A DNA stretch of 64,000 nt. It comes from UBA7434 sp042090785. GTDB lineage: Bacteria > Pseudomonadota > Gammaproteobacteria > Pseudomonadales > UBA7434. How positions within the stretch are numbered: the stretch's first letter is position 1; every line of letters starts with the position of its first letter. A program made the position numbers and the translations under genes. The DNA lies in assembly GCA_042090785.1 (NCBI GenBank), contig JBELIP010000003.1, positions 62,001-126,000 on the forward strand, given 5' to 3'. The notes under the pieces were generated by a model. It saw nothing but the letters and a program-made list of their open reading frames with translations. It had not been told where the DNA came from and searched no databases. Positions 9,609-18,487 of this stretch are shown piece by piece.

Positions 9609-9839
9609 GCTTTAAAGTCCTGAGTGACGACTAAATATTATGATCCGCTGAGGCCAATAATCGTATGTACTTAATGGGTGAAGATTTTATTATCGCTCCC
9701 AAACCAGCTGCTATACTTATTGAATCCGTACTCAATACTCAACTTATGAGTTTTTAACTAACTAACGATAGTTTTTTGTCGCACTCAATAAGATACGATA
9801 ATTAGCTATCAACAAATAAAGTTTCGAAAGGTCATGGTC

Positions 9840-11351
9840 ATGCATAATAATAGGATTAGACGAATAGTTATAGTTGGTGGAGGCACATCAGGGTGGATGA
9901 CAGCCGCAGCAATGAGCGCACTACTTCCAGATAAGGCTTATGATATCACCCTCATAGAGTCCGACCAGATTGGAACCATTGGCGTTGGTGAAGCGACTAT
10001 TCCTCCAATGCAAATTTTCAATAGAGAAGTCGGTTTAAAAGAAATGGATTTTATAAAAGAAACGGGAGCAACTTTTAAACTTGGTATTGAGTTCCATAAT
10101 TGGAAAACAAAGGGAGAGTATTATTTTCATCCGTTTGGACAATATGGACGAAAACTTGATTCGACCGCTTTCCACCAATATTGGCTTCGCGCTAAAAAAC
10201 GCGGTACCGCTGCAAAATTAGGTGAATATTCATTATGTGAAATAATGGCCAGGTCTAAAAAGTTTGCACCGACAAGTCCTGATCCTAAATCTGTGTTATC
10301 AACAACCGGTTATGCTTACCATTTAGATGCCGGACTATACGCCAAGTTTTTAAGAAAAAATGCGGAGAAAAAAGGGGTCAAACGAGTAGAAGGAAAAGTT
10401 ATTGATGTGACCTTGCGTGAGCCAGATGGTTTTATTCAATCTGTTACATTAGAATCTTCAAAAAATATTGAAGGCGACTTGTTTATTGACTGCTCTGGAT
10501 TTCGCGGTTTACTTATTGAAGAAGCACTTAAAACGGGTTACGAAGATTGGTCTCACTATTTGCTGTGCGATAAAGCCCTTGCTGTACCGTCTGAGAATGT
10601 TGACACTCCTCGCCCCTACACTATGTGTACAGCTCATAAAGCTGGCTGGCAGTGGCGTATTCCACTTCAGCATAGAACAGGAAATGGACACGTTTATTGC
10701 AGTAAATACACCTCAGATGACGAGGCAGCCAGCACATTGCTTGCTAACCTCGAAGGGAAAGCGTTAGGCGAGCCAAGACAATTAAAATTTACTACAGGTC
10801 GTAGAAAAAAATTCTGGAATAAAAACTGTATTGCTATTGGTTTATCTGCAGGATTTATGGAGCCACTGGAATCAACCAGTATTCATCTTATTCAAAAATC
10901 GATTACCCACTTAATTACCTCAATGCCAGGGAAAGAATTCAACCAAGCGGAAATTGATGAATTCAACAATATCAATTCAAGGGATTATGAACTCATTCGT
11001 GATTTCCTTATTTTGCATTATCATCTTAATGAGCGAACAGAAGACTTTTGGCAGCATTGCAGAACAATGGATGTGCCAGATAGCTTGAAACATAAAATTT
11101 CCTTGTTTAAAAATCGAGGCCGCTTATCTGTAGAAGAAGAGAACCTCTTTAGATTGGATAGCTGGTTAGCTGTGTTGCATGGGCAAGGTATTACGCCTAA
11201 TGGATACGACCCACTAGCCGATTGCCATAATAAAGAAACCGTCGGTGGCTTTTTATCCGATGTGAAATCCTCTTTTGTTCGAGCGACTAAAGCCATGCCA
11301 ACTCATGACGAGTTTATTGAGCGGCACTGCAAATCTAACATCACTCTTTAG
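9840..11351 (+). CDS. Flavin-dependent halogenase (tryptophan-halogenase family)
   Basis: FADH2-dependent enzyme that would halogenate an indole-type or other aromatic substrate, in the cytoplasm. Visible: the FAD-binding GGGTSG (residues 13-18), the GVGEATIPP loop, the catalytic lysine region TGATFKLGIEFHNW (Lys80, matching Lys79 of PrnA by motif), the family signature GWQWRIP (269-275), and FMEPLESTSI with the conserved active-site glutamate (Glu344). Length of 503 aa is normal. Two in-frame ATGs occur, at 9834 and 9840. The second is chosen because GAAAGG lies 8 nt before it, against only 2 nt for the first. Substrate cannot be read from sequence. A flavin reductase gene lies about 1.1 kb to the right on the other strand. 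Confidence 0.9.
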   Translation: MHNNRIRRIVIVGGGTSGWMTAAAMSALLPDKAYDITLIESDQIGTIGVGEATIPPMQIFNREVGLKEMDFIKETGATFKLGIEFHNWKTKGEYYFHPFGQYGRKLDSTAFHQYWLRAKKRGTAAKLGEYSLCEIMARSKKFAPTSPDPKSVLSTTGYAYHLDAGLYAKFLRKNAEKKGVKRVEGKVIDVTLREPDGFIQSVTLESSKNIEGDLFIDCSGFRGLLIEEALKTGYEDWSHYLLCDKALAVPSENVDTPRPYTMCTAHKAGWQWRIPLQHRTGNGHVYCSKYTSDDEAASTLLANLEGKALGEPRQLKFTTGRRKKFWNKNCIAIGLSAGFMEPLESTSIHLIQKSITHLITSMPGKEFNQAEIDEFNNINSRDYELIRDFLILHYHLNERTEDFWQHCRTMDVPDSLKHKISLFKNRGRLSVEEENLFRLDSWLAVLHGQGITPNGYDPLADCHNKETVGGFLSDVKSSFVRATKAMPTHDEFIERHCKSNITL

Positions 11352-11373
11352 TCTCAAACAGGCTGAGCGCTCA

Positions 11374-11410
11374 ACAAAAAAACCGCTACGATTATCTAGC
11401 GGTTTTTTTG
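11374..11410 (+). terminator. Rho-independent terminator after the halogenase
   Basis: Stem ACCGCTA / TAGCGGT, 8-nt loop, followed by seven Ts. The A-run on the other side means it may also serve the leftward TauE-type gene. Confidence 0.9.
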
Positions 11411-11441
11411 TTGTAAGTATTCTGTTAAGAACTTAAAGCAT

Positions 11442-12356
11442 CTACATAAACAAACCGGTTGCCAAGACCCAAATTGAAAAGAAGATTTTTAATTTAACTG
11501 GGCCCAGACGCTCAGAGAGCAGGCGCGCAATTGAGCCACCTATTATTGCTGCTGGAGCAGCAAACAAAAGTATCTGCCAAGAAATACTGTCGACTATCCA
11601 GATATGATATGGAATGCCTATAAGCACAACCATTGATGAAATACAGACAGCAACACAAACGACAACCATTGTGGGATAGCCAAGAAAAAATAATAAAATG
11701 GCCAGCCACTCACCTGCCCCAATCGAAATCCAGCTAGTAATAATGCCACCTAAAAAACAAACGATAGCAATAAGCGGGATATCTCGACGACGTAAGTGAT
11801 CAATCCGTACAATATCTTTACGCTTTACTATGGCAAACAATAAAACAGCACCAAACAAGATCGAAAAATACTTAAAAATAGTTTCAATTGGCCAGCTCGG
11901 CACAACCAATAAATACTGCGCGCACAACATACCTAAAGTGGATGTAACACCCGCCAATAAAAGAAGTTTATAGGTCAACTGAATCGTCTGATGGCCGCCA
12001 TAATTCTTATTATGCATAGCGTGTAACCAAGACAAGCTACCTGCTGTCATGCCAAAGCACTGAATAGCGAGGCTAGTACCTAACGCTGAGATGCCAACAA
12101 CACCCATAGATGTAAATGCAGGGATAAAAACAATACCACCGCCCGCACCTGTTGAATTAGCAACAATGGCACCGCCCAGGCCTAAGAAAAAAAACTGGCC
12201 GTAATCCAAAATAAGCTGAAGGGGGTTTTCTATGATAAAAACCAGACAAATAAAAGGAAAAGCCAACACGCCGGCTAATATTTTAAAGAATGTTTTCCAT
12301 GAAAAGCTGGGCAAAACAGCTTGAGGGCTGGATGGGGAGCTAGCATCATTATTCAA
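11442..12356 (-). CDS. TauE/SafE-family membrane transporter
   Basis: Predicted inner-membrane anion exporter (family includes sulfite, sulfonate and sulfoacetate exporters). The 304-aa protein has about eight to nine hydrophobic segments, with the family's typical first repeat GLGGAIVANSTGAGGGIVFIPAF (given here only as the G-rich TGAGGG core near residue 70) and a second related repeat ISIGAGEWLAILLFFLGYP. It is transcribed in the same direction as the flavin reductase upstream, 68 bp away, so co-transcription is likely. Substrate unknown. Confidence 0.85.
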   Translation of the reverse strand: MNNDASSPSSPQAVLPSFSWKTFFKILAGVLAFPFICLVFIIENPLQLILDYGQFFFLGLGGAIVANSTGAGGGIVFIPAFTSMGVVGISALGTSLAIQCFGMTAGSLSWLHAMHNKNYGGHQTIQLTYKLLLLAGVTSTLGMLCAQYLLVVPSWPIETIFKYFSILFGAVLLFAIVKRKDIVRIDHLRRRDIPLIAIVCFLGGIITSWISIGAGEWLAILLFFLGYPTMVVVCVAVCISSMVVLIGIPYHIWIVDSISWQILLFAAPAAIIGGSIARLLSERLGPVKLKIFFSIWVLATGLFM

Positions 12357-12424
12357 GATTCATCATCTCTTTTTTTGAAATCGTTTTTTTATTGCAGTTT
12401 TATTTATCGAGTTTGGTTTTCAAT

Positions 12425-13003
12425 TTATTTAGCTGGCTTTGCGTCACCCCAATCAGGCTTGGCATAAGCACGTTGAGAATAAACTAAAGGCAAACCATCG
12501 CCTTTTTTAGCGGCAAGCACTTGGCCAATAAAAATATAATGCGTACCCTCTTTATGAATGGTATCAACGCGACAATCAAAAATAGCTAAGCCATCTTTAA
12601 GAACAGGACTGCCCGTTTTTAATACCGTCCAATCTTCAGCACTAAAACGTTCCGCGGGTTCTTCTGCGGTTTGGCCAGCAAACAGTTGAGAGTACGCTTG
12701 CTGCTCTGACTCAAGGACGTTTAAACAAAATACACCATTTTCTTTAATAGCAGGTACGGCTTTACTTAACTCATGGATACAAACCAATATTGTCGGTGGC
12801 TCAGCTGTTACTGAGGTTGCCGCACTCACCGTGACACCCACTGGCCCTACAGCACCGTTAGTTGTCACCACATTTACACTGTTAGCCACGCGTGACATGG
12901 CATCAATAAAGTCACCACGATCGGCTAATTCAATGGGATGCTCGGGTGAATCGGCACTCTCATATTTTGGAAGTTGGCTATTATTCATTAAAATGCTTTT
13001 CAT
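12425..13003 (-). CDS. Flavin reductase domain protein (HpaC/FMN-binding type)
   Basis: NAD(P)H:flavin oxidoreductase-like protein of 192 aa. The split-barrel flavin-binding pattern is visible: DAMSRVANSVNVVTTNG, then PVGVTVSAATSVTAEPPTILV, and GVFCLNVL. In this family the enzyme supplies reduced flavin to a partner mono-oxygenase or halogenase. The nearest candidate partner in the window is the halogenase, but the two are on opposite strands with one gene between, so the pairing is inference. Two ATGs are close together (residues 1 and 6); neither has a clear ribosome site. Confidence 0.85.
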   Translation of the reverse strand: MKSILMNNSQLPKYESADSPEHPIELADRGDFIDAMSRVANSVNVVTTNGAVGPVGVTVSAATSVTAEPPTILVCIHELSKAVPAIKENGVFCLNVLESEQQAYSQLFAGQTAEEPAERFSAEDWTVLKTGSPVLKDGLAIFDCRVDTIHKEGTHYIFIGQVLAAKKGDGLPLVYSQRAYAKPDWGDAKPAK

Positions 13004-13198
13004 TAAAGTGCTGCTTGTTTAATTCTTAAACTTTGCTAACAATAAAGTTAAGGGCTGTTTTTACTAATAAAGTTAAGTATAGCAAGTATTTACAGCTTAT
13101 CTGAGTAATTGTATAGCAACTAAAAATGTATAGATTCTATCCATTAATGCTTTCAGGCATTAGCAATATAATGCACAAACAGTGATAAAAATAAGGTT

Positions 13199-13226
13199 AA
13201 AAAAAACACGCCGAAGCGTGCTTTTT
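13199..13226 (-). terminator. Terminator of the fumarase transcript
   Basis: On the minus strand, stem GCACGC / GCGTGT with a TTCG tetraloop and a run of eight Ts, about 22 bp after the fumarase stop. Confidence 0.85.
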
Positions 13227-13248
13227 AATACAAAAAAGTAGGGCTTAT

Positions 13249-14769
13249 TTATTTAACCTTAACCACTTGTTCGGCAATTTTTTGCTTCCACAATGCAGGG
13301 CCGGTTTGGTGAACCGATTCACCCTGACTGTCTACCGCAACCGTTACTGGCATATCGTTTAGGTCAAATTCGTAAATGGCCTCCATACCTAATTCAGCAA
13401 AGCCAACCACCGTAGCGCCTTTAATCGCCTGTGCAACTAAATAAGCCGCACCACCTACCGCCATTAAATAGACTGACTTATGGTCTTTAATTGCTTCAAT
13501 CGCTGTTGGGCCACGCTCGGCTTTACCTATCATGCCTAACAAACCGGTTTGATCTAATACCTGACGCGTAAACTTATCCATACGCGTTGCTGTGGTAGGC
13601 CCTGCGGGACCCACAACCTCATCACCAATAGGGTCAACGGGGCCAACGTAATAAATAAACCGGCCTTTCAAATCTACCGGTAATTCTTCGCCGCGATTCA
13701 ACATATCAACTAATTTTTTATGTGCCGCATCTCTTCCTGTTAGCATCTTGCCGCTTAACAAAAGTGTTTCACCCGGCTGCCAGTTTTGAACGTCCTCAGC
13801 GGTTACTGTGTTTAAGTCAACACGTCTAACGCTATCACCAACTTCCCAAGTAATATCGGGCCATTGATCAATAGACGGTGGCGTTAATGCCACAGCGCCA
13901 GAACCGTCGAGGGTAAAGTGCGCGTGTCTAGTTGCCGCACAGTTAGGAATCATCGCTACAGGCTTATTAGCGGCGTGTGTAGGACAATCCATGACTTTGA
14001 CATCTAACACAGTAGTTAAGCCGCCCAAGCCCTGTGCGCCTATACCTAGCTGATTAACCTTATCGAACAACTCCAAGCGCAGCTCTTCTGCACGGTTAGA
14101 CGCACCACGCGCTTGCAGCTCATGAATATCAATAGAATCCATAAGCGATGCTTTGGCCATAATCATGGCTTTTTCAGCAGTGCCACCAATACCAATACCT
14201 AGCATTCCTGGCGGACACCAACCTGCGCCCATTTTAGGTACCTGTTCTAGCACCCAATCAACGACAGAATCGGAGGGGTTTAACATTGCGAATTTCGACT
14301 TAGCTTCTGAACCACCGCCTTTAGCCGCCACTTGTATATCAACTTTATCGCCAGGCACCAAATCATAATGGATAACAGCGGGCGTATTATCTCTTGTATT
14401 AGTTCGCTTACCATCGGGATCAGCTAGTATTGAAGCGCGCAGAATATTGTCTGGCAATAAATAGGCTCTACGCACACCTTCGTTAACCATGTCGGTAACG
14501 CTCATGGTGGCATTGCCCCATTGCACATCCATACCGACACTAACAAAAACGGTGACAATGCCGGTGTCCTGACAAATAGGCCTATGACCTGTGGCACACA
14601 TACGCGAGTTAATTAAAATTTGCGCCATAGCATCTTTAGCGGCCTTAGATTCTTCGCGTTCGTAAGCAGCGTTAACGGCTTGTATAAAGTCCAAGGGATG
14701 GTAGTAAGATATATATTGCAGCGCGTCAGCTACACTGGTAATTAAATCTTCTTGCTGTATTACGGACAT
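13249..14769 (-). CDS. fumA: Class I (4Fe-4S) fumarate hydratase
   Basis: Converts fumarate and malate in the TCA cycle; cytosolic. The 506-aa protein covers both the alpha and beta halves of class I fumarases. Three cysteines placed as expected for the iron-sulfur cluster are seen: Cys66 in ICQDTG, Cys185 in WCPPGMLGIG and Cys277 in IPNCAATRH. The C-terminal part includes GPTTATRMD and AVGGAAYL, typical of the beta region. This is oxygen-sensitive chemistry, so a class II fumarase may exist elsewhere. It lies 39 bp after the coiled-coil membrane protein gene and is probably co-transcribed with it. Confidence 0.93.
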   Translation of the reverse strand: MSVIQQEDLITSVADALQYISYYHPLDFIQAVNAAYEREESKAAKDAMAQILINSRMCATGHRPICQDTGIVTVFVSVGMDVQWGNATMSVTDMVNEGVRRAYLLPDNILRASILADPDGKRTNTRDNTPAVIHYDLVPGDKVDIQVAAKGGGSEAKSKFAMLNPSDSVVDWVLEQVPKMGAGWCPPGMLGIGIGGTAEKAMIMAKASLMDSIDIHELQARGASNRAEELRLELFDKVNQLGIGAQGLGGLTTVLDVKVMDCPTHAANKPVAMIPNCAATRHAHFTLDGSGAVALTPPSIDQWPDITWEVGDSVRRVDLNTVTAEDVQNWQPGETLLLSGKMLTGRDAAHKKLVDMLNRGEELPVDLKGRFIYYVGPVDPIGDEVVGPAGPTTATRMDKFTRQVLDQTGLLGMIGKAERGPTAIEAIKDHKSVYLMAVGGAAYLVAQAIKGATVVGFAELGMEAIYEFDLNDMPVTVAVDSQGESVHQTGPALWKQKIAEQVVKVK

Positions 14770-14808
14770 GCAATCATGCTCCTAAAGCAACGGTTTACGG
14801 TTGTATGC

Positions 14809-15552
14809 TTACTGTAATTCGGGTCGAGTGTTAACTGGCTGGTTTAAGGTGTTTAGCTGTTTATTCACTTGACGTCGAAAGGTATTAATAGACTCAACCC
14901 ATTCCTCGTTAGCTTTAATACGCTGCTCATGATCATCCATTTTTTGGCTAAGCTTTGGCAGCTTATCATTTAAAGCCGCTGACTGTTCTGCGCTAACTTG
15001 TGATTCTTCAAGCGCCTCATTAAGTTCATCTAACGAGGCAGCATAGCGCATTAACTCGGCGTTTAGCTCTACCACCTGCTTATTCGATTTCAACTGCCCT
15101 TTACCAAGATTACTAGTACGGGTAGTTAAATTCTTAATATTAAGACTATGCTCATCCAGTAAAAGCTTACTTTTCTTCCAAACGTTATCCCAAAGTTTTC
15201 GCACTTCGGTATCAAGCTCTTTAAGGCGCACCCTAACAGCCGCATCGGACTGTGTCATTTCATCGCCCGTGTTGGCTAGCTGCGCCTCTAAAGCGGCGAT
15301 TCGTGCTTCAGTTTGTACCGCAAGCCTTTTGGCTGCTTGATTTTGCTCAAATAAATAATAAGCGGCGCCTGAGGCTGCAAGAGCAATTAGCAATGTAAAT
15401 AACGTTAAGCCGTTAGATCGCTTAGCGGGGATTACCGCACCGGCCGTCGAACGGCCCTGCCTGCGCCTATTTATCACTTCATCATGGGCTGGCTTCATAG
15501 CCGGTATATCGTTTAAATCGTCTCTGGTTCTGCGTGGGTCACGCGTTGGCAT
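14809..15552 (-). CDS. Single-pass membrane protein with long periplasmic coiled coil
   Basis: Not a protein I can name. The 247 aa comprise a basic, Arg-rich cytoplasmic start (MPTRDPRRTRDD), one membrane segment at about residues 49-67 (LTLFTLLIALAASGAAYYLF), then about 170 residues of heptad-rich coiled coil (QAAKRLAVQTEARIAALEAQ onward). It precedes the fumarase gene on the same strand, with a 39-bp spacer. A structural or scaffolding role in the envelope is the most that can be said. Confidence 0.75.
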   Translation of the reverse strand: MPTRDPRRTRDDLNDIPAMKPAHDEVINRRRQGRSTAGAVIPAKRSNGLTLFTLLIALAASGAAYYLFEQNQAAKRLAVQTEARIAALEAQLANTGDEMTQSDAAVRVRLKELDTEVRKLWDNVWKKSKLLLDEHSLNIKNLTTRTSNLGKGQLKSNKQVVELNAELMRYAASLDELNEALEESQVSAEQSAALNDKLPKLSQKMDDHEQRIKANEEWVESINTFRRQVNKQLNTLNQPVNTRPELQ

Positions 15553-15664
15553 GGCTTAGGCTTCCTAAGTAATGGTCTGTCTCAACCGTTTTTGTTGAAT
15601 AACATAATGTCGCGACATTTAAATCAGTAACCATAAGGTTAACCGACAATCCTTAAAAGATCTG

Positions 15665-15699
15665 TAAAAAAAGAGAGCGTAAACGCCCTCTTTTTTTAC
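15665..15699 (-). terminator. Hairpin with A- and T-runs on both sides
   Basis: Stem GAGAGCG / CGCCCTC (one mismatch), 3-4-nt loop, flanked by seven As and seven Ts. Suited to end the leftward PuuD-like transcript. Confidence 0.75.
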
Positions 15700-15704
15700 A
15701 ATAG

Positions 15705-15733
15705 GTTTTATATTGAATGATTCAATATAAAAC
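15705..15733. repeat. 29-bp inverted repeat, 14-bp perfect arms
   Basis: Arms GTTTTATATTGAAT and ATTCAATATAAAAC around a single G, 27 bp after the PuuD-like stop codon and directly before a terminator. It is AT-rich. It could be part of a double terminator or a dimeric regulator site. Confidence 0.8.
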
Positions 15734-15760
15734 ATCGTTTGTCGTCATCATTAAGGCCGT

Positions 15761-16399
15761 CTAAACGTAATATAGCACGCCATAAATAACAGCGGTTAAC
15801 GCAAGGCTCGCATGAATCACGCCTTTAACCGTTGTCATAGGTCCTGTCTTACCAAATATAGCATTCGCCTCAAGCAATACAATAATAGCTATAGCCACTA
15901 AAAAGCCAGTACTAAGGAAATCAGGGCTCATCGTTGACGTTTTCAATGCTCCAATATGCTGTGAACCTAACATGCCAAAAGCCATTGGCGCAGAGAACAA
16001 TGTGTTAGTACGCGAAGCTAAAAGCGCTTTAGCACCAGCAGCTGCTCCATCACCTTCAACCATGCCAAGAGCGACTTTCTGGTTGGGCCAAATAATTAGC
16101 CATACATTTAAGAACATTAACGTTCCCATTAAAGCACTCACAATAATATAATCGTTTAACGCCTTACCTAAATAACCCAGTAAAAGAATACCGGTTAAAA
16201 AAGTAAACATTGCCGCCCAACGGAACCACCACAACGCTTCTGGTGCAAGTTTTGCTTTCGCATCTGATAAACCTTCAGGCGATGCAGCTTTAAAATAACC
16301 GCCTTGAATAAAGTTAAAGTAGTAAAGTAAACCGATCCAAGTGATACCAAATAATAGGTGTCCCCAACGTACAATAAAATTAAGAATTTCTGAGTCCAT
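15761..16399 (-). CDS. PuuD/DUF989-like membrane protein (membrane domain only)
   Basis: Belongs to the family annotated as urate hydroxylase PuuD N-terminal domain (PF06181). The 212 aa include about six membrane helices with family-typical His/Trp features (NFIVRWGHLLFGITWIGLLY; PEALWWFRWAAMFTFLTGIL; conserved GSQHIG region). Full-length PuuD proteins have a C-terminal cytochrome c domain; no CxxCH is present here, so urate oxidation is doubtful. No purine-catabolism genes are nearby. A single-gene unit, bounded by terminators. Confidence 0.75.
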   Translation of the reverse strand: MDSEILNFIVRWGHLLFGITWIGLLYYFNFIQGGYFKAASPEGLSDAKAKLAPEALWWFRWAAMFTFLTGILLLGYLGKALNDYIIVSALMGTLMFLNVWLIIWPNQKVALGMVEGDGAAAGAKALLASRTNTLFSAPMAFGMLGSQHIGALKTSTMSPDFLSTGFLVAIAIIVLLEANAIFGKTGPMTTVKGVIHASLALTAVIYGVLYYV

Positions 16400-16753
16400 A
16401 AAGCAATACCTTGTTTTAAATTAATCGTTTATTAATGGCTATGAACAGCATTGAGAATCTTTGCCGTAATACAACGTATTCTAAGCACAAACGTCATTAA
16501 ATAGTATCCCCTCATCGCAACAAAATGGCCTAATTAATGGCTTATTTTTATTACGATGTACTTCTATGCATTTACCCCTAGCAAAAAAAAACTCGGTGCC
16601 TAAAAAAACACCGAGTTTTAGCTTAACATGGAGCAAATTACATCATGCCACCCACTATCCTTTAACGCATTGATTTATAGGCCAGTTATTTATATATGGA
16701 AGAAAACCGATAGCCCACTCAGCACCCGACCCTAATATACCCAGCAAAACCCA
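16400..16753. other. Intergenic region between RimK fusion and PuuD-like gene
   Basis: About 350 bp, non-coding. It carries the terminator of the leftward RimK-fusion gene and the promoter region of the PuuD-like gene. No other structure was seen. Confidence 0.6.
16583..16620 (-). terminator. Terminator of the RimB-RimK fusion gene
   Basis: Stem AAACTCGGTG / CACCGAGTTT with a 10-nt A-rich loop; on the minus strand it is followed by a run of Ts. It lies about 135 bp after the stop codon. Confidence 0.8.
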
Positions 16754-18133
16754 CTAGTTAGATGGTTGCCACTTTAATTTTTTCTCAATAGCCGTAATCA
16801 TCAAGCTCGCAATATCCTGCTCTGTTGCGGCTTCAATACCTTCTAGGCCTGGCGATGAGTTAACCTCTAGTAGTAAAGGGCCTTTATTGGAACGAATAAT
16901 ATCCACACCTGCGACTGAAAGCCCCATCACCTTGGCCGCTTTAATTGCTAGGCTTCGCTCTTCTTTTGTTACTTTGACGATTCTGGCCGAGCCGCCTTGA
17001 TGGATATTCGCCCTGAATTCTCCTACAGCAGCAGAGCGCTCAATTGCAGCAACGATCTTTCCATTGATAACAAAACAGCGCAGGTCTTTTCCCTGTGCTT
17101 CCTTGACAAACTCCTGAACCAGTAAGTTAGCTTTCAGTGATTTAAAAGCATTAATAACAGATTCTGCCGCCTTTCGTGTTTCAGCTAACACAACTCCCCT
17201 ACCTTGCGTTCCCTCCAAAAGCTTAACAATCAGGGGAGCACCACCAACCATATCAATCAAATCATTTGTATCAACCGGCGAGTTAGCAAAGCCGGAGGTA
17301 GGAATATCCAGACCGGACTCTTGCAATAATTGCAGGGAAAAAAGCTTATCCCTAGACTGGCTAATTGCAGCTGATCCATTCAATGCAAATATGCCAAGAC
17401 TTTCAAAATGACGCGTCAATGCACACCCATAGAAGGTTACGCTCGGCCTGATCCGAGGAATAATCGCATCTAGATCATTCAGGATTCTTCCTCCACGGTA
17501 ATGAACCTCGGGCGTTTCAGCATCAAGTTTCATATAACACTGCTTAATGTTGAAGAACTCCATTTCATGCCCACGTGCAAGCCCTGCCTCCATAATCCTC
17601 TGATTACTGTAAAGCTCAGGGTTGCTGGCAAGAATGCCGATCTTTAAGCCTGATGCCTTTATTGCTTTACGACCATACAGGCCACTGATTTCTTCCTTTG
17701 CTTTATCCCCTAAAATAAAGCTGGCAGCTGGATCCACCAGCATGCGGTTTTGCATAGCCTGTCTGCCAAGCAACATGCGATAGCCCATTGAGTCACGATT
17801 AGTAAGCGTCAGCTCAATGTCAAAAACCTGCTCACCAATTGCCATAGGTACCTTGATGACATAACGTTTTTCCGATGTTCCTGATGAACTTTTTACGGAG
17901 CGTCTATCAATGACAAGCGCTTCACTGCGCACTGTTGTTTTTCGGTTCAGCTGCAAAGGATGTATTTCAAAACTTACCCATGTCTGCATGTCGCGCTTAA
18001 AAGTGCGGATATCAAATGCATGCATGGATGAAGTTTTAGCACCAGAATCTACTCGCGCCTTTATTGCCGGAATCCCCAAGCCGGGGAAGGCACACCACTC
18101 TTCGCTACCAATAATGATTTTTTCATTAAGCAT
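16754..18133 (-). CDS. rimK: Fusion of retropepsin-like (RimB-type) domain and RimK ATP-grasp ligase
   Basis: The 459-aa protein combines two functions. Residues 1-150 form the ATP-dependent zinc protease/RimB-like retropepsin fold (PF05618), with the catalytic-type DSGAKTSS motif (Asp29) and the MLLGRQAM strand. From LKIGILAS (163) to the end it is RimK, an ATP-grasp ligase that adds glutamates to the C-terminus of ribosomal protein S6 in E. coli. ATP-grasp residues are seen in PLIVKLLEGTQGRGVVL, LVQEFVKEAQGKDLRC and LLLEVNSSPGLEGIE. In Pseudomonas RimB and RimK are separate neighbouring proteins, so fusion supports their functional link. The true target may be S6 or a different protein. Confidence 0.88.
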   Translation of the reverse strand: MLNEKIIIGSEEWCAFPGLGIPAIKARVDSGAKTSSMHAFDIRTFKRDMQTWVSFEIHPLQLNRKTTVRSEALVIDRRSVKSSSGTSEKRYVIKVPMAIGEQVFDIELTLTNRDSMGYRMLLGRQAMQNRMLVDPAASFILGDKAKEEISGLYGRKAIKASGLKIGILASNPELYSNQRIMEAGLARGHEMEFFNIKQCYMKLDAETPEVHYRGGRILNDLDAIIPRIRPSVTFYGCALTRHFESLGIFALNGSAAISQSRDKLFSLQLLQESGLDIPTSGFANSPVDTNDLIDMVGGAPLIVKLLEGTQGRGVVLAETRKAAESVINAFKSLKANLLVQEFVKEAQGKDLRCFVINGKIVAAIERSAAVGEFRANIHQGGSARIVKVTKEERSLAIKAAKVMGLSVAGVDIIRSNKGPLLLEVNSSPGLEGIEAATEQDIASLMITAIEKKLKWQPSN

Positions 18134-18487
18134 AATAATCCTCTCAACATGGAGTTAGCTCTGCATAGAAAGATTTTCTAGAAATAGATAAGCCAGTCAC
18201 AAGAAATAACTGGCAGGAGTGATTTCCAAGAATCATCACAATTCAAAGCAGAAGGCTGTTATTGCTTACGCGCCTTCCTAGCCGAGAGAAAACGCTTGGG
18301 CTAAATATTCATAGATCCTCTAAAAGGGCTTAAAATCAGCACGGATTCTATGCGATTTTCTTTAAAGTGCAAACTATTATTCAACCCCATTTAACCCGCG
18401 CTTTCTCGCCCAAGTTTGTAGATTCGGAAGCACAAAAAAAACCGGCTAAAGCCGGTTTTTTTTGTGCTATAACAGGAATGTTTTCTA
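18134..18487. other. Intergenic region between groL and the RimK fusion
   Basis: About 350 bp with no gene. The right end holds the groL terminator. The left end must contain the promoter of the RimK-fusion gene. The Pro-rich open frames seen on the plus strand here are the antisense of the GroEL Gly-Met tail and are not genes. Confidence 0.6.
18429..18468 (-). terminator. Terminator of groS-groL
   Basis: Long symmetric hairpin: GCACAAAAAAAACCGGC, 4-nt loop, then its complement, 20 bp after the groL stop. T-runs occur in both orientations. Confidence 0.92.

Noticed and set aside
12425..13003. Flavin reductase as a proven partner of the halogenase
   Set aside because: Different strand, gene in between, no shared promoter; kept only as a hypothesis.
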